The notes: generated by a model not told the origin, from the sequence alone. A stretch of DNA of 37,459 nt from Clostridiales bacterium (GCA_021200895.1 JAJQFX010000122.1:1-37459), one strand, 5' to 3'. Shown: positions 26,373-35,997, counted from the stretch's first letter. Numbers and translations: made by a program.

Positions 26373-27574
26373 ATCTTCTGGTGACCGGCGCGAAGGGCTT
26401 CGTAGGGCGGAACCTGTGCGCCTCTCTGCGGAACCTTCAAACGGGCAAGGACAGGACGAGGCAGTTCAAAATCGATGAGATTTTTGAGTATGATTTGGAT
26501 ACCGACCCGGCTATGCTGGACTTTTTCTGCCAGAAGGCGGACTTCGGCTTTCACCTGGCCGGGGTCAACCGCCCCGGGGACGCCGCCGACTATATGACGG
26601 GCAACTGCGGGTTCACGTCCGTTTTGCTGGAGACCTTGAGGAAGCATGGCAACGCCTGCCCGGTGATGCTGGCATCCTCCATTCAGGCGTCCCTGGTCGG
26701 GCGCTACGCGGGCTCCCCATACGGCAAATCGAAGCTGGCGGCGGAGGAACTGCTGTTTCGGTATGCGGATGAGACCGGGGCCAGGGCGCTGGTTTACCGC
26801 CTCCCCAACCTGTTCGGCAAATGGTGCCGCCCCAACTACAATTCCGTGGTGGCCACCCTTTGCAACAGTATTGCAAAGGAGTTACCCTTTACAATCGACG
26901 ACCCTGCTACAGAACTGACGCTGCTCTATATCGACGATTTGTTGAATAGCCTGCTGGACGCGCTGGAGGGGCGGACACAGCGCTGTAAGTACGAAGGGCT
27001 GACGGTCACTCCCACGCCCCAAGGTCGCTACTGCTACATTCCAACGGTGCATCAGGTCACATTGGGGGAACTTGCAGCGCTGCTGCAAACATTCCGCGAC
27101 CAGCCCCAAACCCTGATGCTGCCGGAGCTTCCGGAAGGCTCCTTTGCCGGGAAGCTGTATGCGACCTATCTGTCCTACCTGCCGAAGGAAAAGGTCGCGT
27201 TTCCGCTGAAAACGAATGAGGATTTGCGGGGCGGCTTCACCGAACTGCTGAAAACCCCCAGCGGCGGACAGTTCAGCGTGTGCGTTTCCCGCCCGGGCCG
27301 CACCAGGGGGCAGCACTGGCACCACAGCAAGTGGGAGCTTTTTATCGTGGTGGCCGGGCACGGCCTGATTCGGGAGCGAAACATTTGGTCGGACGAGGTG
27401 CTGGAATTTGAGGTGTCCGGGGAGCAGCTGACGGCGGTTCATATGCTGCCCGGCTATACGCACGACCTCATCAACCTCTCCCAGACGGAGAACCTGGTGA
27501 CGGTGATGTGGGCCAGCGAGGCGTTCGACCCGCAGCGCCCGGACACCTTTGCGGAGCCGGTGGAGGTGGAGTAA
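26369..27574 (+). CDS. capF: CapF-like bifunctional SDR reductase/cupin (UDP-L-FucNAc pathway)
   Basis: MNLLVTGAKGFVGRNLCASLRNL (Rossmann), ASSIQASLVGRYAGSPYGKSKLAAEELL, C-terminal cupin GRTRGQHWHHSKWELFIVVAGHGLIRERN. Confidence 0.9.
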   Translation: MNLLVTGAKGFVGRNLCASLRNLQTGKDRTRQFKIDEIFEYDLDTDPAMLDFFCQKADFGFHLAGVNRPGDAADYMTGNCGFTSVLLETLRKHGNACPVMLASSIQASLVGRYAGSPYGKSKLAAEELLFRYADETGARALVYRLPNLFGKWCRPNYNSVVATLCNSIAKELPFTIDDPATELTLLYIDDLLNSLLDALEGRTQRCKYEGLTVTPTPQGRYCYIPTVHQVTLGELAALLQTFRDQPQTLMLPELPEGSFAGKLYATYLSYLPKEKVAFPLKTNEDLRGGFTELLKTPSGGQFSVCVSRPGRTRGQHWHHSKWELFIVVAGHGLIRERNIWSDEVLEFEVSGEQLTAVHMLPGYTHDLINLSQTENLVTVMWASEAFDPQRPDTFAEPVEVE

Positions 27575-28768
27575 ATGGGATGTAAACTGGATTATACGGA
27601 TGTCTCTTTCCGGCAGAACGGCAGGCTAAAGCTGCTGATCATCCTGGGGACGCGGCCTGAAATCATCCGCCTGTCGGAGGTCATCCACAAATGCAGGCGG
27701 TACTTTGACACCCTCCTGGCCCACACCGGGCAGAACTATGATTACACTCTCAGCGGCATCTTCTTCCGGGATTTGAAGCTGGACGCGCCGGAGGTCTATA
27801 TGGACACAGTGGGGGAGGACTTGGGGGCCACCATTGGCAATATCATCAGCTGCTCCTATAAGCTGATGGCACAGGTCAAACCGGACGCCTTGCTGATTCT
27901 GGGGGACACCAACTCCTGTCTGTCGGCTATTTCGGCCAAACGCCTGCACATTCCCATCTTTCACATGGAGGCGGGGAATCGCTGCAAGGACGAATGCTTG
28001 CCGGAGGAGACGAACCGGCGCATTGTGGACATCATCTCCGACGTGAATCTGGCCTACTCCGAGCAGGCCAGGCGGTACCTGCACGAGTGCGGCCTGCCCG
28101 GGGAGCGCACCTTTGTGACCGGCTCCCCCATGGCCGAGGTTCTGCGCCGCAGCCTGCCGGAAATCGAAGGCAGCGGCATCCATGCCCGTTTGGGGCTGGA
28201 AAAGGGCAGGTATATCCTCCTCTCCGCCCACCGGGAGGAGAATCTTGACACGGAGGGGAATTTCCGCTCCTTGTTTACTGCAATCAACGCCCTGGCGGAG
28301 CGCTATGACCTGCCCATTTTGTACTCCTGCCATCCCCGTGCACGGAAGCAGCTGGAGGCCAGCGGCTTTCCGCTGGACCGGCGGGTGACGCCCCATGAGC
28401 CGCTGGGCTTCCATGACTATAACTGCCTGCAACTGCACGCCTTCGCCGTGGTGTCGGACAGCGGAACGCTGCCGGAGGAGGCCAGCTTCTTCGCGTCCAT
28501 CGGGCGACCCTTCCCGGCGGTTTGTATCCGCACCTCTACGGAGCGGCCCGAGGCCATGGAGCGGGGCTGCTTCGTGCTGGCAGGCATCGAAACCGCGTCG
28601 CTGCTCCAGGGCGTGGAGACGGCGGTGCAGCTGCACATGGACGGTGCGCATGGAACGCCTGTGCCGGACTACCAGGAGGAATCCGTGTCCACCAGGGTAG
28701 TGAAAATCATCCAGTCCTACACCGCCATCGTTGACCGTCTGGTCTGGCGGAAGGAGCAGCCCAGGTGA
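27575..28768 (+). CDS. UDP-N-acetylglucosamine 2-epimerase family (WecB/CapG/FnlC-like)
   Basis: LLIILGTRPEIIRLSEVIHKC, HTGQNYDYTLSGIFFRDL, LGDTNSCLSAISAKRLHIPIFHMEAGNRCKDECLPEETNRRIVD, LLSAHREENLD, VVSDSGTLPEEASFF, IRTSTERPEAMERG. Confidence 0.94.
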   Translation: MGCKLDYTDVSFRQNGRLKLLIILGTRPEIIRLSEVIHKCRRYFDTLLAHTGQNYDYTLSGIFFRDLKLDAPEVYMDTVGEDLGATIGNIISCSYKLMAQVKPDALLILGDTNSCLSAISAKRLHIPIFHMEAGNRCKDECLPEETNRRIVDIISDVNLAYSEQARRYLHECGLPGERTFVTGSPMAEVLRRSLPEIEGSGIHARLGLEKGRYILLSAHREENLDTEGNFRSLFTAINALAERYDLPILYSCHPRARKQLEASGFPLDRRVTPHEPLGFHDYNCLQLHAFAVVSDSGTLPEEASFFASIGRPFPAVCIRTSTERPEAMERGCFVLAGIETASLLQGVETAVQLHMDGAHGTPVPDYQEESVSTRVVKIIQSYTAIVDRLVWRKEQPR

Positions 28769-28797
28769 AGGCTGCGCAGCCGGAAGGGAGGAGCTGA

Positions 28798-29544
28798 ATG
28801 GAACCAATGGATGCAGCACCGGCGAGGTGTGTTACAATCAAGGACTTTTGGAGCATTTTCGTCCGCCATTTATGGACAATCATTCTGGCCGCGCCCCTGG
28901 CGGTGGGGCTTTCGTTCGCGGCTGTGCAGCTGGCCCTTCCGCCGCTGTACGCCTCAACGGCAACGCTGTATATCCTGTACCAGAATGAGGAGGACGGCGC
29001 GGCCAATACGGCCTCGGATTTCTCACTGGCGCTGAATGTGGTCAACGGCTGCACTTATCTGCTCAAAAGCCACGCAGTTCTGGATGAGGTAATAGACACC
29101 TTGCAGCTGACGGTGGACTATGAGGCGTTGTATGACCGCGTCTCCACTGCAAACCCGGAGGACACCCGGATTTTAGAGGTGACGGTTCAGGCGGAGACGC
29201 CGGAGCTTGCAAAGGAAATCGCAAACGTACTGTGTGAAATTGGTCAGGATAAAATCACGGATGCTATGGGCTTTCAGCAGGTACACTTTTTTGAAACGGG
29301 AACGCTGGACAGCGAGCCGAGCAATCGCCTCAGCACTGTGTCCTACCTCCTGATCGGCATGATTGCCTCGGTGCTGGTCTACTCTGCCTTCCTGATTGCG
29401 TTCCTGCTGAATGACAGAATGGACACGGCAGAGGACATTCAGCAGTATCTTGGGTTGAGCGTCCTGGGCGAGATACCCAACGCAGACAGGGCTGCGCGAA
29501 AAGCCACCGGCTTTGGCCGCAAAAGGGGGGACGAGAGGAGATGA
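28798..29544 (+). CDS. Wzz/CpsC-like polysaccharide co-polymerase (chain-length determinant)
   Basis: Two TM segments; VTIKDFWSIFVRHLWTIILAAPLAVGLSFAAVQLALPPLYASTATLYIL; SNRLSTVSYLLIGMIASVLVYSAFLIAFLLNDRMDTAEDIQQYLGLSVLGEIP. Confidence 0.87.
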   Translation: MEPMDAAPARCVTIKDFWSIFVRHLWTIILAAPLAVGLSFAAVQLALPPLYASTATLYILYQNEEDGAANTASDFSLALNVVNGCTYLLKSHAVLDEVIDTLQLTVDYEALYDRVSTANPEDTRILEVTVQAETPELAKEIANVLCEIGQDKITDAMGFQQVHFFETGTLDSEPSNRLSTVSYLLIGMIASVLVYSAFLIAFLLNDRMDTAEDIQQYLGLSVLGEIPNADRAARKATGFGRKRGDERR

Positions 29545-30179
29545 ACTGTGTCACGCTGACGCTGCCGGAACGGGACAGCGCCCTTCTCCGGGAGGCGTAT
29601 CAGGCCCTTTGCGTCAACCTGCTGTTCTCCTGTCAGGAGCGGTCTGTGATTGCTGTCACAAGCTGCGGGAAGGGGGAAGGGACAACCACCGTTTCCCTCA
29701 ACATCGCCAGGCACCTGGCAGAACTGGGGAAAACGGTGCTTGTCCTCGACGCAGACCTGAGAAGCTCCGTAATGGCAGAGCGAAACGCCGCCCTCAGTGC
29801 TGCCGCAGGACTGACCGAGGTTTTGAACGGACAATGTTCGTTGGACTACTGCCTGTACACAACGCAGCATCAGAAGCTGCACCTGCTGTTTGCCGGAGCG
29901 TGCCCTGACAATCCGCTGGAGCTTCTGAGCGGGAGCCGATTCCGTATGCTGCTGCTGGAACTGCGGAAGCAATATGACTACGTTCTGGTCGATACGCCTC
30001 CGCTGGGGACGTTCGTCGATGCGGCAGTGATTGCCGCCCAATGCGATGGCGCGATTTTGGTGATAGGGGACAGGTCTGCGCGCCGCAAGCAGGCCCAGGC
30101 CGTTGCGGCGCAGCTGGAAAAGTGCGGCAAAATCTTCGGCGTTGTCCGGAATCATACCGGAACGAGGCGGACAGGTTGA
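29541..30179 (+). CDS. CpsD/CapB-family tyrosine-kinase-like P-loop protein
   Basis: LREAYQALCVNLLFSCQERSVIAVTSCGKGEGTTTVSLNIARHLAELGKTVLVLDADLRSSVM (Walker A/A'), YDYVLVDTPPLGTFVDAAVIAAQCDGAILVI; ATGA overlap with the Wzz-like gene. Confidence 0.88.
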   Translation: MNCVTLTLPERDSALLREAYQALCVNLLFSCQERSVIAVTSCGKGEGTTTVSLNIARHLAELGKTVLVLDADLRSSVMAERNAALSAAAGLTEVLNGQCSLDYCLYTTQHQKLHLLFAGACPDNPLELLSGSRFRMLLLELRKQYDYVLVDTPPLGTFVDAAVIAAQCDGAILVIGDRSARRKQAQAVAAQLEKCGKIFGVVRNHTGTRRTG

Positions 30180-30254
30180 ATCGTGGCGGGATACAGGCGG
30201 ACGGACGGCTGCACACCCTGCTCCTTTGGAAAATTCTGCCGCCGCGCAGACATC

Positions 30255-30283
30255 TTTACAAGTCCGCGCAAAAATGATATGAT
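30255..30283 (+). promoter_or_regulatory. promoter for CYTH-BMP gene pair
   Basis: TTTACA (30255-30260), 17-bp spacer, TATGAT (30278-30283). Confidence 0.5.
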
Positions 30284-30336
30284 GGCAGTTGTGAGAAAGA
30301 ATCACTGCAACGCCCGGCGTAAGGAGGACGCTTCAA

Positions 30337-30819
30337 ATGGAAATCGAGCGCAAATTTTGGATAGACCAATTCCCGGATTTACCCTGTAAGGTTCACAAAA
30401 GGACAGAGCAGGGCTACCTGAGCATCACACCCTTCGAGGTGCGCATCCGCAAAAGTGAGGACTGCGCCACAGGCCAATGCACCTATCGCCTGACCATCAA
30501 GAGCCAGGGCGACCTGGCCCGACATGAGGTGGAGACCGCCCTGGAGGCGCAGCAATATGAGGAGCTGAAGGGCCTGCTGGAGCGGCCCATGATTTGCAAG
30601 GATTACCGGGCCTATGCGCTGGAGGACGGATACACGCTGGAATGCTCCATTGTGGATGGGGGCGTTTTCTCCTATGCGGAGGTGGAGTTTCCCTCTGAGG
30701 AGGCGGCAGCTTCCTGGCAGCCGCTGCCCTTCCTAGGCCGTGAGACCACCTATGAAACGGGCTTCAAGATGCACAACTATTGGCTTGACCGCACAGTTCC
30801 GGGAGGAAAGTCAGAGTAA
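30337..30819 (+). CDS. CYTH domain protein (triphosphate tunnel metalloenzyme fold)
   Basis: MEIERKFWIDQFP (EIERKFW signature), EQGYLSITPFEVRIRKSED, YRLTIKSQGDLARHEVE, FSYAEVEFPSEEAA. Confidence 0.93.
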   Translation: MEIERKFWIDQFPDLPCKVHKRTEQGYLSITPFEVRIRKSEDCATGQCTYRLTIKSQGDLARHEVETALEAQQYEELKGLLERPMICKDYRAYALEDGYTLECSIVDGGVFSYAEVEFPSEEAAASWQPLPFLGRETTYETGFKMHNYWLDRTVPGGKSE

Positions 30820-31899
30820 ATGAACTACAGAGCGAAGGGTATTTGCGTCCTGCTGGCCCTGCTGCTGGCCGTTGGGCTGACAAGCTGCGGAGAGCAAACG
30901 GAGAGCACCCGCACCATCGCAGTGGTGACGGACGGCGGCTCCTTCCAGGACAGCTCGTATAATCAGGCGGTTTACGAGGGCGTTCAGGCATGGTGTGAAG
31001 AAGCGGGTTATGAGGTTGCCTGCTATGTGCCGGAGGGCAGCACCTCGGAGGATTTGTACAACAGCATGAATCAGGCCTATGAGGACGGCGTTCGTGTGAT
31101 GGTGGTAGCGGGCAGCAGTTTTGAGCAGCCGGTGTATGAGATTCAATCGGAACGCAGCAGCCTGCAAATCCTGCTGCTGGACGGGGAACCCCATGATATT
31201 GACTATAATTATGAGACGGCGGAGAATGTACACTGCCTCCTCTTCCAGGAGGAGCAGGCCGGATTTCTGGCCGGTTACGTCGCCGTGGCGGAGGGGTACC
31301 GCCGCCTGGGCTTCGCAGGCGGCGTGCAGCTGACCTGGGTGATTCAGTACCTGTACGGCTTCCTCCAGGGGGCGGATCAGGCAGCCTATGAGTTACGGCT
31401 GGAGGAGGGCGACGTGACGGTGCGCTATACCTACTCCGACACCTTCGACGCCAGTGACAGCCTGGAAAGCACCTGTGAAAAGTGGTACGGCAAAGGAGTG
31501 GGCGTGATTTTCTCCGCCTGCGGCGATGGCCTTGAAAACGTACTCAGCGCAGCGGCGGCCAGCGACAAAAAGGTGATCCTTTCCGACTTCGCCCGGCAGG
31601 ATGATCAGGTCTTTCTCTCCACCGTGAAGCGGTTTGACACGGCCATTGCGCTGGCGCTGGACAGCCTGGAGAAGAACGACTGGGAGTGGGGTGCCTCGGC
31701 AGCAGGCCAAACCGCTACCGTCGGCCTGGCGGAGGACTGCGTGGGCCTGGATGTGACAGAAGAGGATTGGCCCTTCACGGGCATGAGCTACGACGAATAT
31801 GCTCTGCTGGTGCAGGACATCGTTGACGGCTATATCGTCATTTCTGACAGCATCAGCGAGGTACCCACCCTGCGGGTGGTTTCAGCCAGTAAAAGCTGA
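30820..31899 (+). CDS. BMP family (PnrA/Med-like) substrate-binding lipoprotein
   Basis: Lipobox LLLAVGLTSCGEQ; TIAVVTDGGSFQDSSYNQAVYEGVQAWCEEAG; LFQEEQAGFLAGYVAVAEGYRRLGFAGG; ATG directly follows the CYTH stop (TAAATG). Confidence 0.88.
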   Translation: MNYRAKGICVLLALLLAVGLTSCGEQTESTRTIAVVTDGGSFQDSSYNQAVYEGVQAWCEEAGYEVACYVPEGSTSEDLYNSMNQAYEDGVRVMVVAGSSFEQPVYEIQSERSSLQILLLDGEPHDIDYNYETAENVHCLLFQEEQAGFLAGYVAVAEGYRRLGFAGGVQLTWVIQYLYGFLQGADQAAYELRLEEGDVTVRYTYSDTFDASDSLESTCEKWYGKGVGVIFSACGDGLENVLSAAAASDKKVILSDFARQDDQVFLSTVKRFDTAIALALDSLEKNDWEWGASAAGQTATVGLAEDCVGLDVTEEDWPFTGMSYDEYALLVQDIVDGYIVISDSISEVPTLRVVSASKS

Positions 31900-31917
31900 C
31901 AATAACGGATATGAAAA

Positions 31918-31948
31918 GGGCGGCCACTTTACAGTGGCCGCCCTCTTT
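31918..31948. terminator. bidirectional terminator between the BMP gene and potD
   Basis: GGGCGGCCACT (31918-31928) - TTAC - AGTGGCCGCCC (31933-31943), then TCTTTC (+) and TTTTCAT (-). Confidence 0.85.
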
Positions 31949-31976
31949 CATGCAGCTAATGAGATTCGTCCTCCGG

Positions 31977-33029
31977 TCAGGATGCCTTCAGACGCAGCCA
32001 CTCTGAATCGTACAAGTCCAGAATGTCCTGCGGCAGATTGGTGTACACCTCCGTCAGGCTCATAACATCCTGGGCAGGGTAGGCGATGTCGCTGTTTTTC
32101 AGTTCATCCGACAGCAGCTCCTTGGCGGCGCTCTCCGGCGTGGAGTAGTAGATATACTCCGCGTTGGCGGCAGAGGACTCCGGGTCACACATGAAGTTGA
32201 TGAAGGCCAGGGCGTTCTCCACATTGTCAGCGTCCTTGGGGATGCACATAGCGTCCACATAGTAGTTGGTGCCCTCTTCCGGGATGAAGAAGGACAGGTC
32301 AGGATTCTCTGCCATCATGGTGATGGCGTCCCCGGCATAGTAGGGGCCCACCGCTGCCTCGCCGGCCTCCATCTTGTCAAAAATCTGGTCCATCACATAG
32401 GCCTGCACCAGGGGCTTCTGCTCAATCAGCTTGTCCACAGCCGCCACGATTTCATCCTCGTTGGTGGTGTTGTAGGAATAGCCCAACAGCTTCAGGGCGA
32501 TGCCGATGGCGTCCCGGCTGTTGTCGAACATCAGGATTTGGCCGGACAGGTCCTCGTCCCACAAAATATCCCAGCTGGTGGGCTCATAGTCCACCATGGT
32601 GGTGTTGTACACGATGCCCACCACGCCCCACATATAGGGGACGGAATAGGCGTTGTCCGGGTCGTAGTCCAAGCCCTTGTAGTCCTCATCGATATACTCG
32701 TAGTTGGGAATCTGGTCAAAGTCCAGTTCCAGCAGCATATCCTCCTCGATCATGCGGGAAATCATATAGTCGGACGGAATGATAACGTCATAACCGCCGG
32801 AGCCGCTTTTCAGGGTGGCGTACAGGGATTCGTTGTCGGAATAGGTGGAGTAGTTGACCTTGATACCGGTCTCCTCCTCGAACTGGTCTAGCAAATCCTC
32901 GTCGATATATTCGCCCCAGTTGTAGACGTTGACCTCGCCATTGCTCTCGCTGCCGGAGCCGCCGCAGGCGGTCAGGGGAAGGCACAGCGCCAGAGCCGTG
33001 CCAAAGGCAATCAGTTGCTTTTTGTTCAT
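31977..33029 (-). CDS. potD: spermidine/putrescine ABC transporter substrate-binding protein
   Basis: Lipobox LCLPLTACGGSG; EVNVYNWGEYIDEDLLDQFEEETGIKVNYSTYSDNESLYATLKSGSGGYDVIIPSDYMI. Confidence 0.95.
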   Translation of the reverse strand: MNKKQLIAFGTALALCLPLTACGGSGSESNGEVNVYNWGEYIDEDLLDQFEEETGIKVNYSTYSDNESLYATLKSGSGGYDVIIPSDYMISRMIEEDMLLELDFDQIPNYEYIDEDYKGLDYDPDNAYSVPYMWGVVGIVYNTTMVDYEPTSWDILWDEDLSGQILMFDNSRDAIGIALKLLGYSYNTTNEDEIVAAVDKLIEQKPLVQAYVMDQIFDKMEAGEAAVGPYYAGDAITMMAENPDLSFFIPEEGTNYYVDAMCIPKDADNVENALAFINFMCDPESSAANAEYIYYSTPESAAKELLSDELKNSDIAYPAQDVMSLTEVYTNLPQDILDLYDSEWLRLKAS

Positions 33030-33051
33030 GGATGTCCCTCCTCGATTCTCT

Positions 33052-33909
33052 TTAGTTTTTCTGCCGCAGCTCGGCTTCCCGTCTGGCGGCTGCCCGCTCC
33101 TGTTGGGCGGAGCGGATGTTTACCACGGCCAGCAGGCTCAGCACCACCGCAAACAGCAGCGTGGACAGCGCGTTGATTTCCGGGCTGATACGCTTGCGGG
33201 TCATGGAATAAATCTCCATGGCCAGGGTGGAGGTGTTGGACCCTGCGGTAAAATAGGAAATCACGAAGTCGTCAACGCTCATGGTGAAGGCCATGATGGC
33301 TCCGTTCACCACGCCGGGCTGAATCTCCGGCAGCACCACCTTGGTGAACGCCTGCCAGGGCGTGGCCCCCAAATCCAGAGCCGCCTCCTCAATGTTGGGG
33401 TCGCACTGCCGCAGCTTGGGCATGACCGACAATATCACATAGGGGATGTCAAAGGTGATGTGGGCCAGCAGCAGGGTGCCGAAACCCATTTTCAGCTCTG
33501 TGCCGGTCACGCTGCCGAGGGTGCTGTTGAATACGCCGATGGCAAAGACGAACAGCAGCATCAGGCTGACGCCGGTGATAATGTCCGCATTGGTCATGGG
33601 GATGTTGTTCACGGCCATGCAAACCGAGCGGGGGCGCTTCTTCATATTGAAGAAGCCGATAGCCGCCATTGTCCCCAGCACCGTGGAAATAATCATGGCC
33701 AGGACGGAGACCTCCAGCGTCGTGATCAACGCGCTCAGAATCCGGCTGTCCTCAAACAAATCCCGGTACCACTCCAGGGAGAAGCCCGTCCAAACCGTCC
33801 GGCTTTTCGAGGAGTTGAAGGAGAATACAATCAGCACCACAATGGGCGCGTACAGGAATACCGCCGTCAGCAGCAGAGCCAGACGGGAAAATACACCATT
33901 CTTTTTCAA
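33052..33909 (-). CDS. potC: spermidine/putrescine ABC transporter permease
   Basis: YAPIVVLIVFSFNSSKSRTVWTGFSLEWYRDLFED...EEAALDLGATPWQAFTKVVLPEIQPGVVNGAIMAFTMSVDDFVISYFTAG. Confidence 0.95.
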   Translation of the reverse strand: MKKNGVFSRLALLLTAVFLYAPIVVLIVFSFNSSKSRTVWTGFSLEWYRDLFEDSRILSALITTLEVSVLAMIISTVLGTMAAIGFFNMKKRPRSVCMAVNNIPMTNADIITGVSLMLLFVFAIGVFNSTLGSVTGTELKMGFGTLLLAHITFDIPYVILSVMPKLRQCDPNIEEAALDLGATPWQAFTKVVLPEIQPGVVNGAIMAFTMSVDDFVISYFTAGSNTSTLAMEIYSMTRKRISPEINALSTLLFAVVLSLLAVVNIRSAQQERAAARREAELRQKN

Positions 33910-34751
33910 TAGATTGCCGTCTCCTCTCCCTCACCGAAGTGGTTCATAATCGCCATCATCACCAGGACGATCACCATCATCACCAGGCTGATGGCGGAGC
34001 CGAGGTGCGGATTGTAGGCGCTGCCGTAGAACTGGGTCTGAATCAAATCGCCCAGCAGCAGCGTCATGCCGCCGCCCAGCAGGGAGGAGATGGCAAAGGT
34101 GGATACGGACGGGATAAACACCATGGTAATGCCGGACAGCACCCCGGGCAGGCTCAGCGGGAAGATGACCCGGCCGAAGGTCTGGACGCCGTTGGCCCCC
34201 AAATCCTCCGCAGCCTCTACCACGCTGGGGTCGATTTTTTCAATGACGGTGGTGATGGGCATAATCATAAAGGGTAGATAGTTGTACACCATGCCCAACA
34301 CAACAGCTCCGGGGGTGTTTATCATATGAAAATATTCAATTTCTGTGCCGAATATCCTATTGATTAGGTTGAAGAAACCAATATTTTGCAGGAAGGTATT
34401 GATGATGCCGGTATTCTCCAGCAGGCTCATCCAGGCGTAGGTACGCAGCAGGAAGTTCATCCACATGGGCAGCATAATCAGCACCATGGCGATACGCCGG
34501 ACGTTGGCGCTTTCCCGGGAAATCCAGTAGGCCACCGGATAGCCAATCAGCAGGCAAATCAGGGTGGCAATCAGCGCCAGCCGGAAGGAGGTGAGAAACA
34601 CAGGCCAGTACTGGGTCATGGTCTGGAAGTTTTCCAGGGAAAAGCCGCCGTCACGGGTGGTAAAGGCATAGCCCACCACCAAAAGCAGCGGGACGATGAC
34701 GAAAATCGCCATCCAAATCACATAGGGTATGGCGAGGAACTTCTTCTTCAT
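33906..34751 (-). CDS. potB: spermidine/putrescine ABC transporter permease
   Basis: MKKKFLAIPYVIWMAIFVIVPLLLVVGYAFT...VVEAAEDLGANGVQTFGRVIFPLSLPGVLSGITMVFIPSVSTFAISSLLGG; overlaps potC start. Confidence 0.95.
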   Translation of the reverse strand: MKKKFLAIPYVIWMAIFVIVPLLLVVGYAFTTRDGGFSLENFQTMTQYWPVFLTSFRLALIATLICLLIGYPVAYWISRESANVRRIAMVLIMLPMWMNFLLRTYAWMSLLENTGIINTFLQNIGFFNLINRIFGTEIEYFHMINTPGAVVLGMVYNYLPFMIMPITTVIEKIDPSVVEAAEDLGANGVQTFGRVIFPLSLPGVLSGITMVFIPSVSTFAISSLLGGGMTLLLGDLIQTQFYGSAYNPHLGSAISLVMMVIVLVMMAIMNHFGEGEETAIY

Positions 34752-34762
34752 CTGCCCTCACC

Positions 34763-35803
34763 TCAATTCTTATGCATGACCTGGATGTTCTCCGGCTCCA
34801 CGGACAGGCCCAGCCGGGTGCCTACATCGTAGGCGTGGGTGTTCTGCACCTTCCACGCATAACCGTCCGCCGCCCGTATCATCATCTCATAGTAGATGCC
34901 CTTAAAGACGATGTTCTCCACCGTTCCGGCGATTTGGCCCTCCGCCGGCCCGGAAATGAGCAAATCCTCAGGGCGCACCACCACGTCCACCCGTTCCCGC
35001 CGGGCGAAGCCGCGGTCCACGCAGTCAAAGGTGCGGCCGCTGAAGGTGACCTTATAGTCCTCCTCCATAATGGCGTCCACAATATTGCTCTCACCGATAA
35101 AGTTCGCCACAAAGGCGTTCTTCGGTTCATTGTAAATGTCCAATGGGGTACCGATTTGCTGAATCCTGCCCTCGTTCATAACAACGATGGTGTCGCTCAT
35201 GGTCAGGGCCTCTTCCTGGTCATGGGTCACATAGATGAAGGTGATGCCCACCTGCTGCTGAATCTTCTTCAGCTCCGTCTGCATCTCCTTGCGCAGCTTC
35301 AAATCCAGGGCACCCAGCGGTTCGTCCAGCAGAAGCACCTTGGGCCGGTTGACGATAGCCCGGGCGATAGCCACCCGCTGCTGCTGTCCGCCGGACAGGG
35401 AAGTGGTACTTCGCTTTTCAAAGCCGGAAAGGTTCACCATGGACAGCGCTTCCTTCACCCGCTGGCGAACCTCCGCCTCAGGGGTCTTGGAGATGCGCAG
35501 GCCAAAGGCCACGTTTTCATAGATGTTCATATGCGTAAAAAGCGCATATTTTTGAAACACCGTGTTAATCTGCCTTTTATAGGGCGGCAGGTCATTGATC
35601 CGATTGCCGTCAAACAGGACGTCGCCGCTGGTAGGCGTCTGAAAGCCGCCGATGATGCGCAGCGTCGTGGTTTTCCCGCAGCCGGATGGACCCAAAAGGG
35701 TCAAAAATTCCGCATCGTTGATATACAAATTGATACGATCAAGCACGAGGTCTTCGTCAAAAATCATGGAAACCTCGTTCAGCCGAATCAGTTCCTTGGA
35801 CAT
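34763..35803 (-). CDS. potA: spermidine/putrescine ABC transporter ATP-binding protein
   Basis: [76 protein letters not shown]. Confidence 0.95.
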   Translation of the reverse strand: MSKELIRLNEVSMIFDEDLVLDRINLYINDAEFLTLLGPSGCGKTTTLRIIGGFQTPTSGDVLFDGNRINDLPPYKRQINTVFQKYALFTHMNIYENVAFGLRISKTPEAEVRQRVKEALSMVNLSGFEKRSTTSLSGGQQQRVAIARAIVNRPKVLLLDEPLGALDLKLRKEMQTELKKIQQQVGITFIYVTHDQEEALTMSDTIVVMNEGRIQQIGTPLDIYNEPKNAFVANFIGESNIVDAIMEEDYKVTFSGRTFDCVDRGFARRERVDVVVRPEDLLISGPAEGQIAGTVENIVFKGIYYEMMIRAADGYAWKVQNTHAYDVGTRLGLSVEPENIQVMHKN

Positions 35804-35869
35804 TTATCCTCCCCCTCAATGTGAGTCATTATTCCCTCACGCCTCTCTCAAAGGCGCAAGACTACGTTG

Positions 35870-35898
35870 ATTATACCGTTTTGGCACCCAAAACACAA
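35870..35898 (-). promoter_or_regulatory. potABCD promoter with palindromic spacer
   Basis: Minus strand TTGTGT (35893-35898), 17-bp spacer, TATAAT (35870-35875); spacer contains TTTTGG-N3-CCAAAA (35879-35893). Confidence 0.6.
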
Positions 35899-35997
35899 TG
35901 TTCCGGTAAAAATTTTCATTGTGACAGTTGACGATTTTCCTTCCGAGATTTCTTTTGAATTTTGTAGGACTTGGCAACTAATTCGCCACAATAGCAG

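Noticed and set aside
27626-28819. 397-aa minus-strand ORF inside the UDP-GlcNAc 2-epimerase gene
   Set aside because: Antisense shadow; the epimerase motifs on the plus strand are decisive.
34772-35824. 350-aa plus-strand ORF over potA
   Set aside because: Antisense shadow of a clear ABC ATPase gene.
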